Below are positions 1-6,060 of a stretch of DNA of 6,741 bases, one piece after another. The translations under genes and the position numbers were made by a program. Where the stretch lies: the NCBI GenBank assembly GCA_945788455.1, contig CALZMC010000031.1, positions 1-6,741 on the forward strand. The letters run 5' to 3'. Below the pieces are notes generated by a model. It had not been told where the DNA came from. It saw only the letters and a list, made by a program, of their open reading frames with translations, and made no database searches. Origin of the DNA: an uncultured Clostridia bacterium (GTDB lineage: Bacteria > Bacillota > Clostridia > Oscillospirales > Acutalibacteraceae). Each line of letters opens with the position of its first letter. The stretch's first letter is position 1.

Positions 1-1
1 C

Positions 2-1516
2 AAGGAAATGACACTCAAAATCGCAAACATTAGATACGAGCTTACAAGACTTTTATTCTCCTACGAAAATCCTGTAACAATCGCTGATGATGTCAGCGAC
101 AAAACAGTTGCAAAAATCAAGGAGGACCAAAACGCATATTTCGGTGCCGATGTTAAGGTTGTTGCATATAGAGAATACACCGACTCAACTATCGCTCCGC
201 ACATTCTCGGCACAGTTAGAAAAATCAATGCAGAGGAATATGCCGAGAAAAAGGATGACGGCTACAAAATTACCGACCAAATCGGCGAAAGCGGAATTGA
301 AAGAGCTATGGAGTCGGAGCTTCGCGGTACTGCAGGAGAGCTGACTATCACTATTGATATGGACGGCAACACTACCGAGGAGGTAACGAAAAAGCCTATT
401 CAGGGCAACACCGTTATTCTTACTATCGACCGAGATTTGCAGGTGCTTGCACAGAATAAGCTGAAAAAGGTCTGCGACAGCGTTAGTGCTTCTTCATCGG
501 CAGGTGCCGTTGTTGTCGAGGACTGTAACAGCGGCGAGGTGCTTGCTGCTGCATCATACCCGACATTTGACCTAAACGATTATTACGACAAATATGACAA
601 GCTTTCAAAAAATCCGCGAAACCCTCTATGGAGCAGATTTGCACTCGGTACGTATGCTCCAGGCTCTACCTTTAAGCCTGTAACGGCCTGTGCCGCATTA
701 GAGGAAGGCGTAATCAAGAGTAATACAATCTTTTACTGCGAGGGCGAAAAGGTATTCTTCGGTCATCCGTTTAAGTGTCTTCACGGTATTGCTCACGGTG
801 GTGAAAACGTTAAACTTGCTCTAAAGGACAGCTGTAATATGTTTTTTTATAATACGGCTCTAAAGCTCGGTGTTGACAAGATTGACGAATATGCGTCTGC
901 ATTCGGTCTCGGCGAAAAGACAGGTGTTGAAATTGCCGAATCATCAGGCGTTCTTTCGTCTCCCGACAACAGAAAGGCGGCAGGCGGAGAATGGCGTATC
1001 GGCGACACAATGACTACTGCTATCGGTATGTGTGACAACCTGTTCACTCCCCTTCAGCTTGCAAACTACTGTTCAACTATCGCAAACGGCGGTACAAGAT
1101 ATGAAATGCATTTTGTTAAGTCCGTTATTTCAGGCTCAAGCGGTGCTGTTCAGGACAACAACCCTATCGTTGCAGAGGAGCTAAATCTCAGCAACAGCAC
1201 TCTAAAGGAAGTTCATACAGGTATGAGAATGGTTGCAACAAGCGGTGGACCGAGCCTTATCTTTAATCCGCTAAAAACAAAGGTTGCCTGCAAGACAGGT
1301 ACATCGGAGGTTAAGGTTAACGGAATTAAGCGAAATAACGGCTTCCTCATAACCTATGCACCGTACGAAAAGCCTGAAATCGCTGTTTCGTCAGTTGTCG
1401 AGCTTGCGGGATCAGGCACTGAAACTGCAGAGATTACTGCGTCAATCATAGACTATTGGTATCAAAACAACACAGACCTAAAGACACCGCAAAAATACGG
1501 AACTCTTTTATATTAA
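2..1516 (+). CDS. mrdA: Penicillin-binding protein 2 (class B PBP, peptidoglycan D,D-transpeptidase), 5'-truncated by window edge
   Basis: A class B PBP cross-links peptidoglycan stem peptides on the outer face of the membrane; PBP2 works with RodA and MreBCD in side-wall elongation. The frame is open from base 2, so the Met at 8 is internal: it has no ribosome binding site, and the cytoplasmic tail, the membrane anchor and part of the N-terminal domain lie outside the window. Counting from that Met, the conserved GESGIE...LRG segment of the non-catalytic domain is at about 93-107. The transpeptidase domain has the SxxK motif STFK at 220-223 (acylated Ser220), the SxN motif SCN at 275-277 and KTGT at 429-432. 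All three catalytic motifs are intact, so the visible part looks functional. The protein ends shortly after the domain, with no long tail. PBP2 is preferred over SpoVD/PBP3 because of the YAPGSTFKP context, the lack of a visible PASTA domain, and the mgsA neighbour, which commonly follows the mre-mrd-min locus in Clostridia. The usual IGQ motif before TPLQ reads IGMC here (339-342). Confidence 0.9.
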   Translation, partial: KEMTLKIANIRYELTRLLFSYENPVTIADDVSDKTVAKIKEDQNAYFGADVKVVAYREYTDSTIAPHILGTVRKINAEEYAEKKDDGYKITDQIGESGIERAMESELRGTAGELTITIDMDGNTTEEVTKKPIQGNTVILTIDRDLQVLAQNKLKKVCDSVSASSSAGAVVVEDCNSGEVLAAASYPTFDLNDYYDKYDKLSKNPRNPLWSRFALGTYAPGSTFKPVTACAALEEGVIKSNTIFYCEGEKVFFGHPFKCLHGIAHGGENVKLALKDSCNMFFYNTALKLGVDKIDEYASAFGLGEKTGVEIAESSGVLSSPDNRKAAGGEWRIGDTMTTAIGMCDNLFTPLQLANYCSTIANGGTRYEMHFVKSVISGSSGAVQDNNPIVAEELNLSNSTLKEVHTGMRMVATSGGPSLIFNPLKTKVACKTGTSEVKVNGIKRNNGFLITYAPYEKPEIAVSSVVELAGSGTETAEITASIIDYWYQNNTDLKTPQKYGTLLY

Positions 1517-1537
1517 AATAAAAAACATAAATTTTTA

Positions 1538-1566
1538 TTGAATAGATAATCTTTTTGTGTTATTAT
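1538..1566 (+). promoter_or_regulatory. Putative sigma-A promoter of mgsA (extended -10)
   Basis: A -35-like TTGAAT (1538-1543) is followed after exactly 17 bases by TATTAT (1561-1566), one mismatch from TATAAT. A TG one base upstream of the -10 (1558-1559) makes it an extended -10 element. It lies in the very AT-rich 100-base gap between the PBP2 gene and mgsA, about 50 bases before the mgsA start, so mgsA can be transcribed independently of the wall operon. The start site is inferred near 1573. Confidence 0.6.
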
Positions 1567-1604
1567 TAATAAAATTAGTAAAAATTGTTATTATTTGGAT
1601 AATT

Positions 1605-1610
1605 AGGAGG
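1605..1610 (+). promoter_or_regulatory. Ribosome binding site of mgsA
   Basis: AGGAGG stands six bases before the ATG at 1617 and fixes that start. The sequence from GGAGG to the ATG is nearly the same as at hisS: GGAGGTAAGCTATG here, GGAGGTATAGCTATG there. Confidence 0.85.
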
Positions 1611-1616
1611 TAAGCT

Positions 1617-2030
1617 ATGAATATTGCACTTATTGCACACGATGCAAAAAAAGAGCTTCTTGTACAGTTTTGTATCGCATACTGCGGAATTATCAGCCGT
1701 CATGACGTATGCGCAACAGGCACAACAGGCAAGCTTGTATCAGAGGCAACAGGGCTTAATATAAACTGCTTTTTATCAGGCAGTCAGGGTGGCGGACAAC
1801 AAATTGCGAGTCGTATTGCCTGCAACGAAATTGACCTGTTGATTTTCTTTAGAGACCCGCTTACTCCAAAGCCACACGAGCCAAACGATAATGACCTGCT
1901 TCGTCTTTGTGACGTTCACAACATTCCGTTTGCTACCAATATCGCTACGGCAGAGGCACTTATCAGAGGTGTTGAGCGTGGCGACTTTGAATGGAGAGAA
2001 ATTGTAAATCCACGATATAATTCAAAATAA
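1617..2030 (+). CDS. mgsA: Methylglyoxal synthase family protein with substituted catalytic aspartates
   Basis: Methylglyoxal synthase converts dihydroxyacetone phosphate to methylglyoxal and phosphate, a cytoplasmic bypass that frees phosphate when triose phosphates build up. The 137 residues match the full family length and align without gaps to the E. coli and B. subtilis proteins as I remember them. Visible family marks are the N-terminal IALIAHD, the phosphate-binding GTTG loop (35-38), SG at 54-55, FFRDP (77-81), PH at 86-87 and [11 protein letters not shown] (94-104). Of the E. coli active-site residues, Asp20 (here Asp9), Lys23 (Lys12), Asp91 (Asp80) and His98 (His87) are kept. The catalytic Asp71 is Gly60 (codon 1794-1796) and Asp101 is Asn90 (codon 1884-1886). 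Fold and phosphate pocket therefore look intact while the chemistry is doubtful. It could be a weak enzyme, a sensor of a phosphorylated ligand (the same fold is regulatory in carbamoyl-phosphate synthase), or a clade variant. The family call is secure; the activity is not. Confidence 0.9.
   Translation: MNIALIAHDAKKELLVQFCIAYCGIISRHDVCATGTTGKLVSEATGLNINCFLSGSQGGGQQIASRIACNEIDLLIFFRDPLTPKPHEPNDNDLLRLCDVHNIPFATNIATAEALIRGVERGDFEWREIVNPRYNSK
2016..2021 (+). promoter_or_regulatory. Possible -10 element for hisS inside the end of mgsA
   Basis: A perfect TATAAT is formed by the codons for Tyr134-Asn135 of mgsA. The hexamer at ideal spacing upstream (1993-1998, GGAGAG) is a poor -35. A TTGAAT at 1987-1992 lies 23 bases away, too far for a standard promoter. 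If used, transcription would start near 2028 and give hisS a leader of about 60 bases containing the 2039-2062 hairpin. AT-rich DNA produces such hexamers by chance, so confidence is low. Confidence 0.3.
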
Positions 2031-2038
2031 ACAAAATG

Positions 2039-2069
2039 TGGGTGAACTAAAGCGTTCACCCATTTTCTT
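2039..2069 (+). terminator. Intrinsic terminator or attenuator hairpin between mgsA and hisS
   Basis: GGGTGAAC (2040-2047) pairs perfectly with GTTCACCC (2054-2061) around a six-base loop, with one more T-A pair outside (2039/2062). It is followed by ATTTTCTT (2062-2069). It begins nine bases after the mgsA stop and ends just before the hisS ribosome binding site at 2075. As a terminator it would end the mgsA transcript. There is no room for a promoter between it and hisS, so hisS must be read through it or start upstream of it. Confidence 0.7.
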
Positions 2070-2074
2070 GATAT

Positions 2075-2079
2075 GGAGG
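2075..2079 (+). promoter_or_regulatory. Ribosome binding site of hisS
   Basis: GGAGG lies seven bases upstream of the ATG at 2087 and supports that start, which opens the protein with the usual short N-terminal stretch before KGTKD. Confidence 0.85.
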
Positions 2080-2086
2080 TATAGCT

Positions 2087-3433
2087 ATGGCACTTGTTAC
2101 AAAGGCTATAAAAGGAACAAAGGATGTTCTTCCAAAAGATGCACACAAAAATCAATATATAGAAGCAACCTGCTTTGATATTGCCGAAAGGTTCGGCTAC
2201 AAGGAGATTAGAACTCCTGTTTTTGAACACACCGAGCTTTTTCAAAGAGGTGTCGGCGATACAACAGACGTAGTACAAAAGGAAATGTACACCTTTGACG
2301 ACAAGGGTGGCAGGTCTATCACTCTGCGTCCGGAGGGTACTGCAGGTGCCGTTCGCTCTTATCTTGAAAACGGCTTGTGCAACGAGGCACTGCCACAAAA
2401 GGTATGCTATCACACATCATGTTACAGATACGAAAAGCCACAGGCAGGCAGACTGCGTGAATTCCATCAGTTTGGTATTGAATGCTTCGGCACGGCGTCT
2501 CCGCTTGCCGATGCAGAAATTATTGCTGTTGCAAAGTCAATTTTTGATACCTTAGAGATTAAGGATTTGTCGCTTGAGATTAACTCAATCGGCTGTCCTA
2601 CCTGCCGTGCCGAATATCACAAGGCACTAAAGGAATATTTTGAGAGCAAAAAGGATGACCTGTGCGACACCTGTAAGGACAGACTTGACAGAAATCCTAT
2701 GAGAATTCTCGACTGTAAAAGTCCTGTATGCTCTGCTATCGCCGAGGGTGCACCTGTTGTTATCGACTATCTGTGTGATGAATGCAGGGAGCATTTTGAT
2801 ATGGTGCAAAAATATCTAAAGGCTCAAAGCATTGACTTTACTATTAATCCAAAAATTGTTCGCGGTCTTGACTATTATACAAAAACAGTGTTCGAGTTCG
2901 TATCAAATTCTATCGGCGCACAGGGTACTGTTTGCGGTGGCGGAAGATATGACGGTCTTGTTGAAGAGCTTGGAGGTCAAAGGACTGCGTCACTCGGCTT
3001 CGGTATGGGACTTGAAAGACTGATGCTTCTTATGGAGGCACAAAACGCGCCGTTCCCTGAGCCTAATGTTGCCGACCTATTTATCGTAGCGCTCGGCGAA
3101 AAGGCTACACTAAAGGCTGTTGAAATTGCAAAGGATATGAGAGCAGAGGGCTTTGGTTGTCTTCTTGACCTAAATCAGCGTTCAGTCAGAGCGCAGATGA
3201 AATATGCAGACAAGCTTGGCGCTAAATTTAATGTCGTTATCGGCGATAACGAGGTTGATACAGGTATCGCAAAGCTAAAGAATATGTCAACAGGCGAGGA
3301 AACCGAAATCGCGCTCGAAACATTTGTAAACGGATTTTATAACATTTCGCTGTCGGAGCAATTAGCCGACCTTGAAATTAACGGAGAGGAATTTGACTTC
3401 AGCTCATTATTCAGTGTTGGAGGAGAGAAATAA
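2087..3433 (+). CDS. hisS: Histidyl-tRNA synthetase
   Basis: This cytoplasmic class II synthetase joins histidine to tRNA-His. Its 448 residues are somewhat longer than the usual 420-430. Order of parts: KGTKDVLP near the N-terminus (10-17); the motif 1 region around 30-65; TLRPEGTAG (79-87); motif 2 with its arginines at about 112-131 (YRYEKPQAGRLREFHQ); the histidine-specific RGLDYY (259-264); GGGRYDG (284-290); motif 3 GFGMGLERL (304-312); and an anticodon-binding domain from about 328 to 412 with NQRSVRAQMKYADKLGAKF (363-381). Between about 168 and 235 is a cysteine-rich insert with eight cysteines (170, 173, 193, 196, 210, 215, 230, 233), a form I associate with Firmicutes enzymes and not with E. 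coli. An acidic tail of some 30 residues follows the anticodon domain. The stop TAATG shares one base with the aspS start, so the two are translationally coupled. All catalytic motifs are present. Confidence 0.97.
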   Translation: MALVTKAIKGTKDVLPKDAHKNQYIEATCFDIAERFGYKEIRTPVFEHTELFQRGVGDTTDVVQKEMYTFDDKGGRSITLRPEGTAGAVRSYLENGLCNEALPQKVCYHTSCYRYEKPQAGRLREFHQFGIECFGTASPLADAEIIAVAKSIFDTLEIKDLSLEINSIGCPTCRAEYHKALKEYFESKKDDLCDTCKDRLDRNPMRILDCKSPVCSAIAEGAPVVIDYLCDECREHFDMVQKYLKAQSIDFTINPKIVRGLDYYTKTVFEFVSNSIGAQGTVCGGGRYDGLVEELGGQRTASLGFGMGLERLMLLMEAQNAPFPEPNVADLFIVALGEKATLKAVEIAKDMRAEGFGCLLDLNQRSVRAQMKYADKLGAKFNVVIGDNEVDTGIAKLKNMSTGEETEIALETFVNGFYNISLSEQLADLEINGEEFDFSSLFSVGGEK

Positions 3434-5223
3434 TGGAGACAATTAAAGGACTAAAAAGAACAAACTATTGCGGCGAATTGAGGATTGAGGATGTCGGCAA
3501 GGAGGTTACTCTGTTTGGCTGGTGTCAAAGACAAAGAGACCTCGGCAACCTGATTTTTATTGATTTAAGAGACAGAACAGGTATCGTTCAGCTTTCATTC
3601 AACGACAATACTGACAGAGACGTTTTTTCAAAGGCACAGTCAGTTAGAAGCGAGTACGTTGTTGCACTCGTTGGTACTGTTGCAGAAAGAGAGAGCAAAA
3701 ACAAGGAGCTTCCGACAGGCGATATTGAGATTGTTGTTAAGGAATTTAGAATTATCTCAAAGGCAGAGACTCCCCCATTTGAAATCGTAAACAGCGAAAA
3801 GGTTGGAGACGAGACAACACTAAAGTACCGTTACCTAAACCTTCGTAACCAAAAGCTGACACAAAATATTCTTATGCGTCACAAGATTGCAAAAATTGCA
3901 AGAGAATATTTTTATGAAAATGATTTTATCGAGATTGAGACACCTATGATGATTAAATCTACACCTGAGGGTGCAAGAGACTATGTTGTTCCGTCTCGTA
4001 TTCATAACGGCAAATTCTATGCTCTGCCACAGTCTCCGCAGATTTATAAGCAGCTTACTATGGTAGCAGGCTTCGACAGATATATTCAGCTTGCACGTTG
4101 CTTTAGAGACGAGGACTTGAGAGCAGACAGACAGCCTGAATTCACTCAAATCGACCTTGAGATGAGCTTTGTCGATACAGACGATATTATGGAAATGGCA
4201 GAGGGCTTTATCACAAGGCTTATGAAGGAAACAGTTAATGTCGATATTCCTATGCCTCTGCCTCGTATGACATTTGCCGAGGCTATGAGCAATTACGGCT
4301 CCGACAAGCCCGATACTCGTTTTGATATGCTTATCAATGATATTACCGAGTGGGCAGACAAAACTGATTTTGTTGTATTTAAGAATGCTATTGCTGACGG
4401 TGGCTCTGTTAAGGCAATCGTTGCAAAGGACAGCGCATCTGTCTATACAAGAAAGAAAATTGACAAGCTGACCGAGCACGCAAAGGGTATCGGCGCAAAG
4501 GGACTTGCCTATATTCGTTGGGCTGACGAGGAGCCTAACTGCTCGTTCAACAAGTTCCTAAAGGACGGCGAGCTTCAAGCTCTTATAGATACTCTGGGTG
4601 TTGAAAAGGGCGACTGCGTATTCATTATCAGCGACAAGACAAGCTTGGCACTTTCAATTCTCGGCTCGTTAAGACTTATCGTTGCAAAGGAGCTCGGCAT
4701 TATCCCTGAGGGCAAGTGGAACTACCTGTGGATTACCGAAATGCCGTTCTTTGAGCAGGATGAGGAGAGTGGCGAATGGGTTGCAATGCACCATCCTTTC
4801 ACAATGCCAATGGAGGAATGTATTGAGTATCTTGACACCGACAAGGGCAAGGTTAGAGCAAAGGCATTCGACTTAGTTCTAAACGGCACAGAGCTTTCTT
4901 CAGGCTCAATGAGAATAACCGACTGTCAGCTCCAAAACAAGATGTTCGAGCTTCTCGGTATGGAGCAAGAGGAAATTGACGCAAAATTCGGCTTCCTTGT
5001 AGAAGCTTATCACTATGCATCTCCTCCTCACGGCGGTATGGGCATCGGTCTTGACAGACTTGCTATGATAATCTGCGGTGCAGACAGTCTTCGCGATGTT
5101 ATAGCATTCCCTAAGGTACAAAACGCAAGCGAGCTTATGAGTGGTGCTCCAAGCTATATTGACGATATTCAGCTTGACGAGTTGGGTATCAATATCGCTA
5201 ATGTGGAGGCAAAAAATGAATAG
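3433..5223 (+). CDS. aspS: Aspartyl-tRNA synthetase, bacterial type with GAD domain
   Basis: This cytoplasmic class II synthetase charges tRNA-Asp. Its 596 residues are the normal bacterial length. An N-terminal OB-fold that reads the anticodon spans about 1-110 (FGWCQRQRDLGNLIFIDLRDR at 28-48). Motif 1 lies around 160-187, ending in TPEGARDYVVPSR. Motif 2 is FRDEDLRADRQPEFTQID at 224-241. The bacterial insertion (GAD) domain covers about 285-420 with YGSDKPD at 288-294. MHHPFT (452-457) and motif 3 GIGLDRLAM (537-545) complete the active site. Leu37 in RDLGNL and Lys89 in the following loop match the E. coli pattern rather than the His/Gly pattern of non-discriminating enzymes, so I infer strict tRNA-Asp specificity and a separate AsnRS in the genome. 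GGAGGAG at 3419-3425 is the ribosome binding site. hisS-aspS is a common Firmicutes pair; the downstream gene overlaps by eight bases. Confidence 0.97.
   Translation: METIKGLKRTNYCGELRIEDVGKEVTLFGWCQRQRDLGNLIFIDLRDRTGIVQLSFNDNTDRDVFSKAQSVRSEYVVALVGTVAERESKNKELPTGDIEIVVKEFRIISKAETPPFEIVNSEKVGDETTLKYRYLNLRNQKLTQNILMRHKIAKIAREYFYENDFIEIETPMMIKSTPEGARDYVVPSRIHNGKFYALPQSPQIYKQLTMVAGFDRYIQLARCFRDEDLRADRQPEFTQIDLEMSFVDTDDIMEMAEGFITRLMKETVNVDIPMPLPRMTFAEAMSNYGSDKPDTRFDMLINDITEWADKTDFVVFKNAIADGGSVKAIVAKDSASVYTRKKIDKLTEHAKGIGAKGLAYIRWADEEPNCSFNKFLKDGELQALIDTLGVEKGDCVFIISDKTSLALSILGSLRLIVAKELGIIPEGKWNYLWITEMPFFEQDEESGEWVAMHHPFTMPMEECIEYLDTDKGKVRAKAFDLVLNGTELSSGSMRITDCQLQNKMFELLGMEQEEIDAKFGFLVEAYHYASPPHGGMGIGLDRLAMIICGADSLRDVIAFPKVQNASELMSGAPSYIDDIQLDELGINIANVEAKNE
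5205..5209 (+). promoter_or_regulatory. Ribosome binding site that fixes the YfbR-type nucleotidase start
   Basis: GGAGG inside the last codons of aspS stands six bases before the ATG at 5216. An in-frame ATG at 5141 has no such site and would add 25 residues unlike the family, so 5216 is chosen. Confidence 0.85.
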
Positions 5224-5800
5224 CAACTTTTTTGCAATGGTTAATCGTATGAAGCTTATCGACAGATGGGCTTTAATGCGAAACACCTCTAAGGAAAATA
5301 TTGCCGAGCACAGCCACGGCGTTGCTGTTATTGCTCACGCGCTTGCGCTTATCGGCAACAAGGAATTCGGCAAGAATTATGATGCAAGCCGAGTTGCATT
5401 GTTGGGACTCTACCACGATACGACCGAGGTCATCACAGGCGATATGCCCACTCCCGTAAAATATTATAATAATGATATTAAGAACGTTTATAAGGATATT
5501 GAGCATATTGCAGGCGAGCGACTGCTCGATATGTTGCCTGAGGAATACAAGGATGAGTATCTTCCGCTTTTTGAAAAGCAGGATTGCGACAGAGAGCTTT
5601 GGGCACTTGTTAAGGCAGCTGATAAAATCAGCGCTTTAATCAAATGTATCGAGGAGCATAGAATGGGCAATCGAGAGTTCGATAAGGCTCTTGAGGCTCA
5701 GGAAAGAATAATTAATGAGATAGATTTGCCGGAGGTTAAGTTCTTTAGAGAGCATTTTCTTCCTGCATATTATCTAACTCTTGACGAGCATACAAAATAA
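5216..5800 (+). CDS. yfbR: YfbR-type HD-domain 5'-deoxynucleotidase
   Basis: YfbR-family enzymes are cytoplasmic, metal-dependent phosphatases that remove the 5' phosphate from deoxynucleoside monophosphates, tuning dNMP pools. The 194 residues align nearly end to end with E. coli YfbR from memory: NSNFFAMVNRMKLIDRWALM at 2-21 matches its N-terminus. The metal and catalytic residues are visible: His32 (AEHS), His67-Asp68 (YHDTTE), Glu71, Asp76 and Asp136 (KAADK). The Arg17-Trp18 pair that enforces deoxyribose specificity in E. coli is also present, as is the substrate-loop GDMPTPVKYYN at 75-85. No signal peptide or membrane segment is seen. Its start lies within aspS (eight-base overlap), so it should be co-translated with hisS-aspS. 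It is the last gene of the unit, followed at once by a hairpin terminator. A link between nucleotide clean-up and the synthetases is possible but not shown by the sequence. Confidence 0.92.
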   Translation: MNSNFFAMVNRMKLIDRWALMRNTSKENIAEHSHGVAVIAHALALIGNKEFGKNYDASRVALLGLYHDTTEVITGDMPTPVKYYNNDIKNVYKDIEHIAGERLLDMLPEEYKDEYLPLFEKQDCDRELWALVKAADKISALIKCIEEHRMGNREFDKALEAQERIINEIDLPEVKFFREHFLPAYYLTLDEHTK

Positions 5801-5805
5801 AAAAT

Positions 5806-5840
5806 AATGGCTTATGCGAGAATTCGCATAAGCCATTTAT
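5806..5840. terminator. Strong hairpin terminator between convergent genes
   Basis: A perfect 14-base-pair stem, 5806-5819 with 5824-5837, closes a four-base loop (GAAT). It starts six bases after the stop at 5800. On the plus strand the stem runs into TTTAT and AT-rich DNA. On the minus strand the following bases are T-rich (ATTATTTTATTTTG), so it may serve both the hisS-aspS-yfbR transcript and the opposing dehydrogenase transcript. Confidence 0.8.
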
Positions 5841-5886
5841 AATTTTATAATCTAAAGTATTTTAAAAATTCATCTTCGGCGATTTC

Positions 5887-5975
5887 TAAAATTAGTCACA
5901 AAACGGATTTTCTACGACCGAAGCTGTATTTTCTTATATTACAAAAACACAAAATTTGTTATTCAGGCAACTTTA
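5887..5975. repeat. Degenerate copy 1 of a TA-bounded, roughly 87-base repeat element
   Basis: It shares three blocks with the copy directly downstream, in the same order and orientation: TAAAATTAGTCA (5887-5898), GGATTTTCT (5905-5913) and GAAGCTGTATTTT (5920-5932), offset by 86-87 bases. Its own inverted-repeat character is much decayed, but it still starts with TAAAATT and ends with CTTTA. The TA at 5974-5975 is shared with the next copy. No open reading frame of note lies inside. The bases before it (about 5865-5888) resemble a decayed right end of another copy. Confidence 0.6.
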
Positions 5976-6060
5976 AAATTAGTCAAGGTTGGATTTTCTT
6001 GGGTTGAAGCTGTATTTTTTATACTGCGAAAACCCAAAAAATTCAAGATTGACAATTTTA
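5974..6060. repeat. Copy 2 of the repeat: near-palindromic, MITE-like element
   Basis: The left arm (5974-6015) and right arm (6021-6060) are close reverse complements around a TTTTT loop (6016-6020). From the outside in, TAAAATT-AGTCAA faces TTGACAATTTTA with one deletion; TTGGATTTT faces AAAATTCAA; TTGGGTT (5999-6005) faces AACCCAA (6031-6037) exactly; and GCTGTAT (6009-6015) faces ATACTGC (6021-6027) with one mismatch. A small GAA/GAA internal loop lies between the last two. Both ends are TA. There is no T-tract beyond the stem on either strand, so a plain terminator is unlikely. The last three bases are the stop codon of the minus-strand dehydrogenase. I cannot tell whether it is a mobile miniature element or an RNA structure. 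Confidence 0.65.

Noticed and set aside
1517..1539. AT-only inverted repeat (AATAAAAA with TTTTTATT) right after the PBP2 stop
   Set aside because: Eight A-T pairs with a seven-base loop make a weak hairpin in very AT-rich DNA, and it overlaps the mgsA -35 region; not convincing as a terminator.
2031..2086. T-box riboswitch before hisS
   Set aside because: The gap is far too short and no TGGNACCGCG-like T-box sequence is present; only a simple hairpin is seen.
1916..2413. 165-codon open frame on the minus strand
   Set aside because: Spans the end of mgsA, the terminator hairpin and the start of hisS, all well supported on the other strand.
3835..4479. 214-codon open frame on the minus strand
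   Set aside because: Lies entirely inside aspS, resembles no family I know, has no ribosome binding site, and the plus-strand product is unmistakable; a shadow frame.
5141..5215. Upstream in-frame start for the YfbR-type protein
   Set aside because: No ribosome binding site and 25 residues without family match; GGAGG and the YfbR-like N-terminus both place the start at 5216.
5989..6025. Promoter-like TTGGAT / TATACT hexamers on the plus strand
   Set aside because: Spacing is about 25 bases, both lie within the palindromic repeat, and no plus-strand gene follows.
5838..6057. Possible CRISPR array or small RNA gene in the repeat region
   Set aside because: Only two imperfect units, they abut without unique spacers, and neither has a promoter and terminator arrangement that would support a defined RNA gene.
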